A stretch of DNA of 64,000 bases from Planctomycetota bacterium (GCA_024276655.1 JAJRWU010000039.1:1-64000); one strand, 5' to 3'; counted from the first letter of the stretch, positions 39,666 through 49,440 are shown. The notes: a model not told the origin generated them from the sequence alone. Program-made: numbers and translations.

Positions 39666-41222
39666 TTGAAATTTTACCGCACGATATCGGGTTTGCTGCT
39701 GCTGCCGACCTTGGCGTTCGTCGGCTTTTTGCTGATGTACTTGCCAGCGGTGTTGTTGCGGCAATACGAGGTGGTGTCTCAAGCCGGAACCGTATGGGTG
39801 GTAATCTACTTCGGCATTGTCGGACTCGGCGGCTCGCTGTTGCTGGGTTGCACGCTCTGGATTGTCTGGCAATTGTGGCAAACGTCGCGCCGCAAAAAGG
39901 AACGCCGCCAACGTCGCGGCAAGGACCCCAGCCAGCTTTCGCAACAAGAGCAGACGTTTGAAGTTGACGAAAACATCGCGGCCATCGACGAATTGCGGGC
40001 CGACCCGCATCTCGACGCCAACGTGCTCGACGAACTCCAGCCGCTGGTGGCTAAACTGGAAGAAAAACGCGAGGCGCAAACACTCGAGATCGTGGCCTTC
40101 GGCACCATTTCGAGCGGGAAGTCGTCGTTGCTCAACGCCCTGGCCGGTCGCGATGTATTCATGACCGACGCCCGCGGCGGCACGACCGTCCGCCGGAATG
40201 AAGTTCCCTGGCCGGGGGCCGACAAAATCACGCTCGTCGATACGCCGGGCTTGGGCGAAATCGAGGGAGAAATCAACCAGAACTGCGCCGCCGACGCCGC
40301 CCAGGACGCCGACATCGTGCTGGTCGTGGTGGATGGACCGATCCGAAATTCCGAGCACCAGCTACTCGAACAACTCGGCCAGATGGAGAAACGGGTGCTG
40401 CTCTGCCTGAACAAACTCGATTGGTACAGCACCCAAGACCGCGCCGCGCTGCTGGGCCAAATCGTGGAGCAGGTTAAGGCCTTCGTGCAAGCGGAAGATG
40501 TCGTGGCGGTGCAGGCGCGTGAGTCGATCCGGGAGCGGGTGCGGGTGTTGGCCGATGGCTCGGAGCTGCGCGAGCAGGTCGAAACGCCGGCCAGCATCGA
40601 GAGTTTGGCCGATCGTCTGTTGAAAATTTTCAAATCCGACAGCCGCGATTTACTCATGGCGAATCTTCTTTTGCAGTCGCGGGGTCTGGTGGAGCACGCC
40701 CGTGAAAAAGCCCGGGAGTCGCTCAACGAGCGGGCCTGGAAGATCGTCGACCGCTACATGTGGGGCGCGGGCGGTGCGGCGGCGTTGAGCCCCTTCCCGG
40801 TGCTCGACCTAGCCGCCGGCACGGCGATCTCGGTCAAAATGGTGCTCGATTTGGGGCGTGTTTATCGGCAGGACATCGACGTGCAAACCGCCGTGAAGCT
40901 GGTCGGGGAATTGGGGAAAAATCTGTTTTCCATTCTCGGAGCGACCGCCGTCACGCCCTTGATTTCGTCTATGCTGAAAGGTATTCCCGGCATCGGTACG
41001 CTGGCCGGCGGCGCCATGCAAGGCTTGGTGCAAATTCTGATCACGCGTTGGATCGGCGCCGTGTTTATTGAATACTTCAGCCACGAAATGAACTTCGCCG
41101 AAGGCGGCATGACGGCCGTCGCCCGCCGGCAGTGGGAGCACGTGACCAGCATCAGCGAACTGAAAAAACTTGTCGACATGGCTCGCCGGCATTTCGCCCA
41201 TTCCGAAGAACCAGACGCCTAA
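39666..41222 (+). CDS. Membrane-anchored GTPase (dynamin/Era-like)
   Basis: A TTG start at 39666 yields 518 residues. Two membrane helices open the protein (LLLLPTLAFVGFLLMYLPAV and VVIYFGIVGLGGSLLLGCTL), followed by a basic stretch. The GTPase core is clear: G1 GTISSGKSS (146-154), a G2 Thr pair in ARGGTTVRRN, G3 LVDTPGLGE, G4 LNKLDW. The last 180 residues contain hydrophobic, glycine-rich segments (YMWGAGGAAALSPFPVLDLA) like the DUF697 tail. It ends 2 bp before the second GTPase gene, so the pair is translationally linked. Confidence 0.85.
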   Translation: MKFYRTISGLLLLPTLAFVGFLLMYLPAVLLRQYEVVSQAGTVWVVIYFGIVGLGGSLLLGCTLWIVWQLWQTSRRKKERRQRRGKDPSQLSQQEQTFEVDENIAAIDELRADPHLDANVLDELQPLVAKLEEKREAQTLEIVAFGTISSGKSSLLNALAGRDVFMTDARGGTTVRRNEVPWPGADKITLVDTPGLGEIEGEINQNCAADAAQDADIVLVVVDGPIRNSEHQLLEQLGQMEKRVLLCLNKLDWYSTQDRAALLGQIVEQVKAFVQAEDVVAVQARESIRERVRVLADGSELREQVETPASIESLADRLLKIFKSDSRDLLMANLLLQSRGLVEHAREKARESLNERAWKIVDRYMWGAGGAAALSPFPVLDLAAGTAISVKMVLDLGRVYRQDIDVQTAVKLVGELGKNLFSILGATAVTPLISSMLKGIPGIGTLAGGAMQGLVQILITRWIGAVFIEYFSHEMNFAEGGMTAVARRQWEHVTSISELKKLVDMARRHFAHSEEPDA

Positions 41223-41224
41223 CA

Positions 41225-42562
41225 ATGAATCAAACCGTGGCCCAAAGCAGTGCTCGTTATGAAGAGGCGGCCGCCTCGATCGATCATGCTCTGGAAAAAA
41301 TGAAGGGCTGTCGAGACGAAGAAAAACGCGAGCTGCGGCGCGACATCGCCGACCTCCAAGGCATGGCCCAGAAGCTCACGCAGGGGCGAGTCGAGATTGC
41401 CGTGTTTGGAGAAATCAGCACGGGAAAATCCGCCTTGATCAACGCGCTGGTGGGCGAAGCCGTGACCGAAGTCGACGTGCAGGGCGGCTGGACCAAGGAG
41501 GTCTGGGATGTTGACTGGAGCGGCTGCGGCTATTGCGTGCCGGGGCTGGCCGATTCGAAGGTCGTCTTGATCGACACGCCCGGTTTGAATGAAGTCGGCG
41601 GCGGCGACCGCGCCAAGATGGCCCGCGACGCCGCCCAACGCGCCGACCTGATTCTCTTCGTCACCGATTCCGACCTCAACGAAACCGAATTCTCCGCCTT
41701 GGCCGCGCTCACGCTGGTGCATAAGCCGATCATCGTGGTGTTCAACAAGATCGATCTTTACACTCCTGAGGAGCGAGAGCGGTTGCTGCAAGTGCTCCGC
41801 GACGATCGGCTCACCGGCGCCATCCAGCCGGAAAATGTCGTGATGACCGCCGCCCATCCTCGTGAAATGGAGTATGTCGTTGAAGACCAACGCGGCCGCA
41901 CGAAAAGCGAGTGGCGCCGCCCCAAGCCGGTCCTCGAAGATTTGCGAGTCCGAATTCTGGAAGTGCTGGAGCAAGACGGGCTGGCGCTATTGGCGTTGAA
42001 TGCGGCCATGTACGCCGCTGATAAATCAGACCGCGTCGCGGCGCTGCGAATGCGTTTGCGCGAGAAGCAAGCCACGAAGTTGATCTGGAGTTACGCGGCG
42101 GTGAAATCGCTCACGGTGGCCTTCACGCCGCCGGCGGTCGATGTGATCGGCGGCAGCGCGGTTGACCTAGTGATGGTGGCCAACTTGGCCAAAATCTATG
42201 GCCTGGACCTAAGCTGGAAGCACTCTCGCAAGCTCTTCTTTTCCATACTCAAGGCGGGCGGCTGGGTGGCGGTGGCCAATATCGCGACACTCGCCGCCGG
42301 CTCGCTTTTCAAGGCCGTCACGTTTGGATTCGGCGCCGTTTTAACGGCTCTTCCCCAAGGCGCCGCCGCCGGCTACGGCTCCTACATTGTGTGGCGGGCG
42401 GCGAAGTACTTCTTTGAACACGGCTCCACCTGGGGCGGCGAATCGCCCAAGGTCGTGATCAAACGCATCTTGGCCGAGACCGATAAAAACTCCGTGCTGA
42501 ATCATCTCAAAGATGAAATCCGCGGCAAAATTCTTCGCAACCGCCACACAGAGGCCGAATGA
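41225..42562 (+). CDS. GTPase with DUF697-like C-terminus, partner of the preceding GTPase
   Basis: 445 residues from ATG 41225. G1 is GEISTGKSA (62-70), G3 LIDTPGLNE, G4 VFNKIDLY. A helical N-terminus (MKGCRDEEKRELRRDIADLQ) precedes the core. The C-terminal part has glycine-rich hydrophobic runs (TVAFTPPAVDVIGGSAVDLV, WVAVANIATLAAGSLFKAV) that could insert in or peel along the membrane. Adjacent paired dynamin-like GTPases can act together in membrane remodelling; that is an analogy only. Confidence 0.85.
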   Translation: MNQTVAQSSARYEEAAASIDHALEKMKGCRDEEKRELRRDIADLQGMAQKLTQGRVEIAVFGEISTGKSALINALVGEAVTEVDVQGGWTKEVWDVDWSGCGYCVPGLADSKVVLIDTPGLNEVGGGDRAKMARDAAQRADLILFVTDSDLNETEFSALAALTLVHKPIIVVFNKIDLYTPEERERLLQVLRDDRLTGAIQPENVVMTAAHPREMEYVVEDQRGRTKSEWRRPKPVLEDLRVRILEVLEQDGLALLALNAAMYAADKSDRVAALRMRLREKQATKLIWSYAAVKSLTVAFTPPAVDVIGGSAVDLVMVANLAKIYGLDLSWKHSRKLFFSILKAGGWVAVANIATLAAGSLFKAVTFGFGAVLTALPQGAAAGYGSYIVWRAAKYFFEHGSTWGGESPKVVIKRILAETDKNSVLNHLKDEIRGKILRNRHTEAE

Positions 42563-42691
42563 ACCTACCGGCGTGCTGAAACTCCGGGGATCTCCCTCGC
42601 AATAACCGGCGATATATTTTCACGCGGTTCCCGAAGAGGCCAAGCACTTTTTCGGTGCGTGGCGGTATTTTTCCGGTTTCCCGCCAGCGCC

Positions 42692-43333
42692 TTACAAGGG
42701 AAATTCCATTTCGGGAATCTCCGGCGGGAAGGGGTCCATTCCATAGATGAAAATATAAAGATAGACAGCGCCGTGAAAACAGGCGATCGCCAGCGCAAAA
42801 CAGGAAAGCACTGTTCCCGCAATCGCGACCGCCCGCCGGTCGGAGTAGAGACCCCAAACGCCCATGCAAAGCCCTATCATGCCAATCAGGATTCCGCCAA
42901 CGGTAAAGAAAGACGCCGCCAGGGCGATTCCGCCGACAACCACCGAAGCCATGGCCGCGCTGCGGGAGGCGCTGCCAGCAGGGTATTGAGTACGCAACGC
43001 TCGGCGGAGGGCGATGCCTTCACCGGCTCCCGCAAAGGGCGACCCGCGCCGCACCTGAGCCGCAACGACCGCTGCCGAAATAGCGGCGGCTTCGCTGCTG
43101 TCGTTGGTGGTGCTGTCGTTGGTGGTGCTGGTGTTGGTGGTGCTGGTGTTGGCTGCGTTTTCCACGGCAGGTTGCGCAACCACCGCCTCGTCGCTCGGTG
43201 TGAGACAAACCGGCGCGCGGCGAACCGGCGGAGTGGCTTCATTCGCCAAAAGTTCGAATTCGCGTCCGCAATTCCAGCACCGGTTCACGGCGCCGAGCAA
43301 TTTCTCGCCGCACTCGGAACAAAAAACCGCCAT
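42692..43333 (-). CDS. Zinc-ribbon membrane protein
   Basis: ATG 43333, with GAGGA upstream, gives 213 residues. The N-terminus has a zinc ribbon, CSECGEKLLGAVNRCWNCG (CxxC...CxxC). A Thr/Asn/Ser-rich linker with short repeats follows. Two to three membrane helices (MASVVVGGIALAASFFTVGG, ILIGMIGLCMGVWGLY, VLSCFALAIACFHGAVYLYI) fit a DUF4190-like tail. Function unknown. Confidence 0.7.
   Translation of the reverse strand: MAVFCSECGEKLLGAVNRCWNCGREFELLANEATPPVRRAPVCLTPSDEAVVAQPAVENAANTSTTNTSTTNDSTTNDSSEAAAISAAVVAAQVRRGSPFAGAGEGIALRRALRTQYPAGSASRSAAMASVVVGGIALAASFFTVGGILIGMIGLCMGVWGLYSDRRAVAIAGTVLSCFALAIACFHGAVYLYIFIYGMDPFPPEIPEMEFPL
43101..43145 (-). repeat. Three 15-bp tandem repeats encoding a Thr/Asn/Ser linker
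   Basis: The unit TCGTTGGTGGTGCTG occurs at 43101-43115 and 43116-43130, and with one change at 43131-43145. On the minus strand it encodes TSTTN/DSTTN-type repeats in the zinc-ribbon gene. Confidence 0.8.
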
Positions 43334-43556
43334 GTCGTCCTCGTGAAAGAAGGTCGTCCTCGCTGTGGAAACAAGCGCCTGAAAGATGCGGTGAGAAAAC
43401 CGGCCGTTGGTCATTCTCCCCCGCCTCCGCCTGTTGTGTCAAATATCGACCGGCCGCATGCCGGAACGTCTCGCCCCTCTGGTTCGACCGCCGCGCGCGA
43501 ATCTTGTGGACAAACCGGCAACTGCGGCGGCAAGGCGGGGGAGCTTCAAACGGTGG

Positions 43557-44039
43557 TCAGTCCTGCTCTGGCTTTTCATCGTCTGGCGCGTGGTCGACGA
43601 TGTAGGAGTCAATCACGATGGTGCGTTCTGGGTCGGCTGTGCGATCGTTGGCGTTCCCCATGCCGACGGTATGGATTTGCACCCGCGATTTGAACCAACG
43701 CACCAGCCAGCGTTTGTAGGCGTTGCGAAAAAACGGAATGAGCAGCGTCATGCCGAAAACATCGGTCAATACTCCCGGCGTGAGCAAGAGCCCGCCGGCG
43801 AAAAAAATGAGCAGGGCGTCGAGTAGGGAATCGGTGGGCATATTGCCCGTCGCAAGCTCCTGGCGAATGCGGGTGTAGGTTCGCCAGCCTTGCATGCGGG
43901 CTAAAAAGGCGCCCAACGCGCCCGACGCCACCACGATCAGCAGCGTGTATTGCCAGCTAATTGCTTCGGACAGCGCTAGCAAGAGCGTCAGTTCGATCAG
44001 CGGCACAACGATAAATAGAGTGAATAGCTTCAAAAACAC
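43557..44039 (-). CDS. fxsA: FxsA family membrane protein
   Basis: FxsA is an inner-membrane protein that in E. coli overrides phage T7 exclusion by F plasmids; its general role is unclear. The family pattern is visible: LKLFTLFIVVPLIELTLLLA, LIVVASGALGAFLARMQGW, LLIFFAGGLLLTPGVLTDVFG and MTLLIPFFRNAYKRW. The 160-residue length is normal, with a longer hydrophilic tail. Confidence 0.88.
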   Translation of the reverse strand: MFLKLFTLFIVVPLIELTLLLALSEAISWQYTLLIVVASGALGAFLARMQGWRTYTRIRQELATGNMPTDSLLDALLIFFAGGLLLTPGVLTDVFGMTLLIPFFRNAYKRWLVRWFKSRVQIHTVGMGNANDRTADPERTIVIDSYIVDHAPDDEKPEQD

Positions 44040-44177
44040 GTCGAGGTAAATCCGAATGCGATGACAGACTGGGCTGCGCCTTCCGGCGGTTAAAAAAGCG
44101 ACCTTTCTCCCGCGGCGTCTGCCGTTTTCGCGGTGAGGCGCACGCGCGGAGTAGTCTCACCCAACACCTTACCAGAA

Positions 44178-44984
44178 TCACCAGGCGGTCCAACCGCCGT
44201 CGACCAACAGCGTGTGCCCCGTGATATAACTACTGGCCCGGCTGGCGAAAAACACCACGGCGCCCTTGACTTCGTGTGGCAGACCCATTCGACGCATGGG
44301 ACTTTTTTCAACCAGCCGTCCGACCATCTCCGCCGGCGCCTTCTCCGATGGGAAAGGACCGGGGCTCAAACAGTTCACACGCACCTGCTCCGCCGCCCAG
44401 TAAACCGCCAAGTGCCGAGTCATCTGGCCGATGCCGCCCTTCAACGCATGGTACGCAACTGGGCTGGCGGGGCAAACGCCCTCATACGCTTCAGGGTAGG
44501 AACCGACCTGTCCGTACATGGAACCGAGCATGATGATGCTGGCCGGCTTTTTTTGTTCGACGGCATGATCGCGCAATGAGCGGCTGAGAATGAAATAACC
44601 GGCCGCCATCGCCATTTGCAGGTTGAAATTTTCGTAGCTGACGGTTTTCCAATCTTGGCCGACGCCGGCGTTGCCGTTGTTGACCAAAATATCAACGCCG
44701 CCGTTGATTTCCACCGCCTTTTCAAAACCGGGAGCGAGCGTGTCGCCATCCAAATAGTCGAGCGCCGCGCCGCCATGTTGGCCGACCTCCACCGGCGGCA
44801 GTTGCGCGGCCACCGCTTGGGCGCGCGCCAACTCCCGGCTGCTGACCACCACCGCGGCGCCGGCTTCCGCCAAGGCCCGCGCCATGGCCCCGCCTAAATA
44901 CCCCGAAGCGCCGCTAACCAACGCCGTTTGGCCGCGTAGGTCGAACAGTTCGGAAACGGTTGGCTCGGCTGTGTTCGTATTCAT
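44178..44984 (-). CDS. Short-chain dehydrogenase/reductase
   Basis: ATG 44984 overlaps the stop of the upstream oxidoreductase gene (ATGA), so the start is well fixed and translation is coupled. 268 residues. The cofactor loop is TALVSGASGYLGGAMARAL, NNGNAG follows strand 4, and the catalytic YxxxK is YHALK in PVAYHALKGGIGQMTRHLA. The C-terminus ends in SYITGHTLLVDGGW, typical of gluconate 5-dehydrogenase-like SDRs. With the aldolase and Gfo/Idh neighbours it probably acts on a sugar acid. Confidence 0.88.
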   Translation of the reverse strand: MNTNTAEPTVSELFDLRGQTALVSGASGYLGGAMARALAEAGAAVVVSSRELARAQAVAAQLPPVEVGQHGGAALDYLDGDTLAPGFEKAVEINGGVDILVNNGNAGVGQDWKTVSYENFNLQMAMAAGYFILSRSLRDHAVEQKKPASIIMLGSMYGQVGSYPEAYEGVCPASPVAYHALKGGIGQMTRHLAVYWAAEQVRVNCLSPGPFPSEKAPAEMVGRLVEKSPMRRMGLPHEVKGAVVFFASRASSYITGHTLLVDGGWTAW

Positions 44985-46000
44985 TGGAGCACCTCTTCGG
45001 CGGTTTGTACTTCGACCCAACGCTGCTCCTTGGCGGCTTGCAAAATGGCGCGAGCCGTGAGCAAGGTTGTGAGCCCGGCTGCGAAGTCGCATAGCGGCGG
45101 GGCGCCTTTTTCGAGCACGTCGAGAAATGCGTGGGCTTGTCGAACAAAGAGCGAGTCTCGTTCGAGTTCAGTAAAAGATTCGTCTTGCCAGGGCTGGTTG
45201 GGTTCGGTCATCCAACGCCAGCGTTTATTGTGCGATTCAAAACGAGCGGTTCCTCGTTCACAGACCACCGTGAGGACCGATTCGTTCGGGGCCTGATGCT
45301 GGTTCAGCGTGTAGCCGCCGAGCACGTTGCCATGGCGGGCCAGCACGTGGGCGGTGTCTTCCACGTTGACGCCCGGCAGCACTTGGTGGGCGACGTCCGC
45401 CGCGACGCGCTCCGCCGGGCCGACCAGCCACTGCCCGGCATTGAGCACATGGGTGAGGGCGTCTTGCACGGCGCCGCCGCCGGTGGCGTGCGCCGCGTAA
45501 TAGATGTCGCGATAGGCCGGGCGGTACGTGGGAAAATGTTGGCCGCAGGTGGCCACGATTTGCACCGGCTGGCCGAACCGGCCGCTGTCGAGGGCTGCTT
45601 TCATTGCCGCCAACGCAGGATGCGAACGCGTCACATAGGCCACCGCCACCGATAGTTTTCGTGCTTGAATCGTGCGGTGTAGTTCGGCCAGACCGGCGGT
45701 CTCGACGGCCAACGGTTTTTCAATCAACAGATGCACGCCGTGATCGGCCAGTTGTTGGGCGAAGGGCGTGTGCAGATGGGCCGGCGCACAGATAACCGCC
45801 GCGTCGAACCGCTGCGCGAGGGCGGCGTCGAGACTGCTATACGCCTGCGCAACAGCGTACCGCGCCGCGACCTCTTCCAACAGCGCCGCGTTGATATCGC
45901 AAACGGCTAGGTCGGCCCGGCCGGTCGCTTGGAAACAACGCACATGCCGCTCGCCGATGGAGCCCACGCCCACCACCAGCAGCGAAATTTTCTTCGCCAT
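44981..46000 (-). CDS. Gfo/Idh/MocA family oxidoreductase
   Basis: NAD(P)-dependent sugar dehydrogenase family, 339 residues from ATG 46000, which overlaps the aldolase stop (TGATG). The Rossmann motif is LLVVGVGSIGERHVRCF, and the family EKP motif with catalytic Lys is HLLIEKPLAVETAG. GGGAVQDALTHVLNAGQWLV carries the substrate-side His and Asp. The substrate cannot be read from sequence. It is central in the operon between aldolase and SDR. Confidence 0.88.
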   Translation of the reverse strand: MAKKISLLVVGVGSIGERHVRCFQATGRADLAVCDINAALLEEVAARYAVAQAYSSLDAALAQRFDAAVICAPAHLHTPFAQQLADHGVHLLIEKPLAVETAGLAELHRTIQARKLSVAVAYVTRSHPALAAMKAALDSGRFGQPVQIVATCGQHFPTYRPAYRDIYYAAHATGGGAVQDALTHVLNAGQWLVGPAERVAADVAHQVLPGVNVEDTAHVLARHGNVLGGYTLNQHQAPNESVLTVVCERGTARFESHNKRWRWMTEPNQPWQDESFTELERDSLFVRQAHAFLDVLEKGAPPLCDFAAGLTTLLTARAILQAAKEQRWVEVQTAEEVLQ

Positions 46001-46812
46001 CAAACCGATTCTCCGCCAGCGGGAAAGCGGGGCGAAAATGTGAAGCCCAGCGGGGAGAAATCTTGCTGCATTTTTTCCAAGGCCGCTTTCATGGTCGTGA
46101 TATCCGACTGGTGGCAGATGAACCGCGCGCCCATTTCGAGCAACGACTTCGCCATCTCGACACTCCCGCAGGGGCAGCCCCAATGTTTACCGGCATTGGC
46201 GGCTGCTAGCGCGATACGCTCTCGGGCGGCGGCTATGGAAGGGTGGTCGAACTGGCCGGGAACGCCGGAAAGAATGCTGAAATCGCCGGGGCCGAGAAAG
46301 AGCACGTCAACCCCTTCCACGGCCGCTATTTCCTCCGCGTTTTCCACCGCAGACGGTTCCTCCAACTGAATGATCACCACGTTCTGCCGGTTGGCTTCTT
46401 CCAGGTATTCCACCAGCGGTTGCAGCAGGTATGGGTTATCAGGATTGGCGCTATCGACGCCGCGCTCGCCCAGCGGCGCGAACTTCGACCACCGCACCAC
46501 TTCGGCCGCTTCGGCCGCGTCGTTACAACGAGGATACATAATGGCCCGGGCGCCCGCCTCCAGCAAACGGCCCATACGCATGAATTCGCCCTTGGCGGGG
46601 CGCGCCATGACGTCGGCCCCGCCCACCCGCGCGGCGCGAATTAATTGGGCGGCCGTTTAATCGCTGTGCGCATGGTGCTCCAAATCGAGCCAGATGCCGT
46701 CGAAACCCAGCAAGCTCACCAGTTCGTAAAGCGATGGGTCGCAAAAATGCAGCGCCGTGATTAACGCCGGTTCGTTACGATCGAGCTTCGCTCGAATTTT
46801 GCTCTTCCACAT
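46000..46812 (-). pseudogene. HpcH/HpaI-type aldolase interrupted by an in-frame TAA
   Basis: Class II pyruvate aldolases of this family cleave 2-keto-3-deoxy sugar acids. Starting at ATG 46812 the frame gives MWKSKIRAKLDRNEPALITA and LLGFDGIWLDLEHHAHSD, then TAA (46657-46659 on the plus strand, read TTA). It resumes in the same frame with TAAQLIRAARVGGADVMARP, then IIQLEEPSAVENAEEIAAVE and VDVLFLGPGDFSILSGVPGQ. The 270 codons are a normal length and nothing else is damaged. A Glu is expected before TAAQL, so GAA to TAA is the simplest change. It could be a real recent nonsense mutation or an assembly error; labelled pseudogene with that reservation. Confidence 0.7.
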
Positions 46813-46834
46813 GGCGTTGATTATTTCTCGTTGT

Positions 46835-48322
46835 TTATTTTTCGGGCGTGGGTGAATGAAAACGCAGGGAGAATAGGTCGGCATCGCGGAGCACAAACCT
46901 TAGCCGAACCGTGCGGCCGGCCAACTTACCGAGTTCAGGATTCGACTTCCAACTGGCGTTACGGGCGATTTCGTTGCCGATCAATTCTCGCGAGTCGGCC
47001 AAGGAGAAACCGGGAAGAGGTTTGCCGGCCGCATCTTGGATTTCCACGCGCAGGCTTCCAGCGGCCGAGGTGGAAAAATTGAGTTCAAGTTTTTCGCCCG
47101 TGAACGTCAGCGGCGGCGTGACCAGTTCTCCGCCTGCGTATTCGGCATGCAGCGAGGAGAGGCCGTCGAACCGGGAGGAATACCGCCGCAAGTGCGAGGT
47201 TTCCTGGCCGTAGTTTTGGTTGGCGTAGAGCGACATCTCATGCGCGCCGGTCGGCACGATGTTCAACGCCGGGTAGTTCGTGCGAGAAACCCAGTTCTCG
47301 GCGCCAACGCCGGGCCGAATAAGAGCGCTGAGAAAAGTGCGGTCGTAGAGATCTCCGCCGCGCGACGACATCAAAACCGCGTCGGAGGTGTCGCGAAAAT
47401 ATTTAGGATGCACATTGATCGCCTTGGCTTCGGCGTCGGTCAGGACTTGCCGTCCCGGCATGAACCGCGCCGCCGTGGCCAGATAAATATGGGGCGCCCG
47501 AAAATACGGCTGGGTTTGATTCGTATAAAGATGGTGGCTGGGCTTGGTGGCGTGGGTGTCGGAATATCGCATTTGCACCGGCTTCGACCAATGCACGAAA
47601 TCAGGCGAAGTGGCGCGGGCAATCGCCCGCACGCCTTCCGGAGCACGGCGATAATACAGCACGTATTGTTTTTCCGTGGTCGACCAAAAGACCACGTTTT
47701 GTGAATCGAACACCCAGCCTTCGTCGTTATAAACCGGCTGCATCGGCAGCTTCCGCCAATGGACGCCATCGGCCGATACAAAACCCAACAAGCCGCTGCG
47801 GTTCGTGCCGCCCACGGCCTTGAAACGTTCTTCGGCCGGAACGCCGGGGCGGCGATCAAGGAAGGGGCAAAAATTATGCGTGGCCGGCGCCGCGTGGGCC
47901 AGAATAATGTTGTTCTCTTTCGAACCCTTGAATTCGTACAGCCCGAGTTTCGGTTTCACCCAATGGATGCCGTCTTGGCTTTCGGCGTAGCAGGTTTTTT
48001 CGGCGTCGGCCCCGTCGTTCCCGGCGCCTCGCAAACCGCGGTAATAGAGCCGGTATTTCTCGCCATCATAAATGACCGTGGCGTAGCCGCAAAAGTTGCC
48101 TTCCCAGGGTTCGTCGAACTTGAGCACCGGGCCTTCATCGCGGGGTGGGTTCAATTGCAGGCGAATATCGCCCTCAAGCTGGCCGATCAAATATTGGTCG
48201 ACAAACAGTTCGCGGCGTGAACCCAGTTCGAGCGGTTCTTCGGCCAACGCCGAACGTGTTGCACCGGCTATAATCGAAAAACACGAGCAGCCGACGAGCA
48301 GCAGCATCCAGAGACGCGACAT
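46835..48322 (-). CDS. Exported glycoside hydrolase-like beta-propeller protein
   Basis: 495 residues from ATG 48322 with a signal peptide (WMLLLVGCSCFSIIAGATRS). Repeated short blocks fit the five-bladed propeller of GH32/GH43/GH68-type proteins: RELFVDQYLI, YDGEKYRLYYRGLRG, CYAESQDGIHWVKPKLGLYE and LLGFVSADGVHWRKLPMQPV. The C-terminal 120 residues form a second beta-sandwich-like part (PPLTFTGEKLELNFSTSAAG). It heads an operon with aldolase, Gfo/Idh/MocA and SDR. The polysaccharide target is unknown. Confidence 0.75.
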   Translation of the reverse strand: MSRLWMLLLVGCSCFSIIAGATRSALAEEPLELGSRRELFVDQYLIGQLEGDIRLQLNPPRDEGPVLKFDEPWEGNFCGYATVIYDGEKYRLYYRGLRGAGNDGADAEKTCYAESQDGIHWVKPKLGLYEFKGSKENNIILAHAAPATHNFCPFLDRRPGVPAEERFKAVGGTNRSGLLGFVSADGVHWRKLPMQPVYNDEGWVFDSQNVVFWSTTEKQYVLYYRRAPEGVRAIARATSPDFVHWSKPVQMRYSDTHATKPSHHLYTNQTQPYFRAPHIYLATAARFMPGRQVLTDAEAKAINVHPKYFRDTSDAVLMSSRGGDLYDRTFLSALIRPGVGAENWVSRTNYPALNIVPTGAHEMSLYANQNYGQETSHLRRYSSRFDGLSSLHAEYAGGELVTPPLTFTGEKLELNFSTSAAGSLRVEIQDAAGKPLPGFSLADSRELIGNEIARNASWKSNPELGKLAGRTVRLRFVLRDADLFSLRFHSPTPEK

Positions 48323-48546
48323 TATAAAAGCCTCCCAAGGTTTGGAATCGTAATGCGGGTAAGCACGGGCGGGAAACGCCATCGTAAGTTCGCGACCATC
48401 GAATTGCTAGCATCTAGCCTGCCGGCGGCGGGTTTTCTTGAGGCTCTTGCGCCATTCTGGAGTTTTTGGAAGTTCTGCAATACGCTGTTTTTGCTAAGCT
48501 GTTGTTCACCCACGCCCGCCGCTTGCCAGAAAATGAACTCGCCGCC

Positions 48547-49440
48547 ATGACCAAGGACGCCCCCCACGACCTCTTCCACTGCCCGCTGGAGCGGCCTCGC
48601 GTGCTGTTGCTCGGCGCCGGAGAACGACCCAACGTGATGGCCATGGCCGACCAATTGCGTCAGCAAATCGAGCAGCACGCTGAGATCGTGCTGACCGATT
48701 TCGAATTCAAAAAAGATCTCTCTTCCGTAGACGCCGATTTGGCGATTGTGCTCGGCGGCGATGGGTCCATGCTTCATGCCGCCAAGAAAATGGCCGACCG
48801 CCAATTGCCAGCCTTGGGCGTTAACTTGGGGAAACTCGGTTTTCTGGCGGACCTTCAGCCCGAGGAACTTTCCGACGCCCTAGCCGATGTTTGTGCGGGA
48901 CGGGCCAGGATTGTCCGGCATTTGATGTTTCATGCCACGATTTTTCGGGCCGGAAAACCCTGGAAACAGAGCCTCGGCTTGAATGAGGCGTCGATTCTCG
49001 GCGGGCCGCCGTATTCGATTTTGGAAATTGACTTTTATGTCGATGGCGAACTCGCGACGACCTACAGTTGTGACGGGCTGATTGTCAGTACGCCTGTAGG
49101 ATCCACCGCTCACAACCTTTCGGCCGGCGGACCGATTCTGCGAAAAGATCTTCAAGCCTTCGTTATTTCCGCGATTAGCCCACACACCCTCACCGTGCGG
49201 CCCATTGTAGATACGGCCGACCGGATTTACGAAATTACCGTGCAAACGCCGCACCGGTCGACCTCCGTCGTGGTCGATGGCCAGCCGCTCGGCCAGCTTA
49301 CCGCAGACGACCGCGTGCGCATCGAACGCGCGAAGCCCGAATTTCAGCTATTGGAGATTCGGGGGCATACATACTATTCTACGCTTCGTGAGAAATTGGG
49401 CTGGGGCGGCCGCTTCCAAAAGAAACGAGAAAACCGCTAA
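48547..49440 (+). CDS. nadK: NAD kinase
   Basis: NadK phosphorylates NAD+ to NADP+. The signature GGDGSMLHAAKKM gives the catalytic GGDG, the NE motif is LNEASILGG, and the glycine-rich CDGLIVSTPVGSTAHNLSAG binds NAD. ATG 48547 starts 297 residues, a normal length; an in-frame earlier start at 48466 would add 27 residues. It is divergent from the glycosidase-like gene. nadE, also in NAD metabolism, lies about 14 kb away. Confidence 0.93.
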   Translation: MTKDAPHDLFHCPLERPRVLLLGAGERPNVMAMADQLRQQIEQHAEIVLTDFEFKKDLSSVDADLAIVLGGDGSMLHAAKKMADRQLPALGVNLGKLGFLADLQPEELSDALADVCAGRARIVRHLMFHATIFRAGKPWKQSLGLNEASILGGPPYSILEIDFYVDGELATTYSCDGLIVSTPVGSTAHNLSAGGPILRKDLQAFVISAISPHTLTVRPIVDTADRIYEITVQTPHRSTSVVVDGQPLGQLTADDRVRIERAKPEFQLLEIRGHTYYSTLREKLGWGGRFQKKRENR

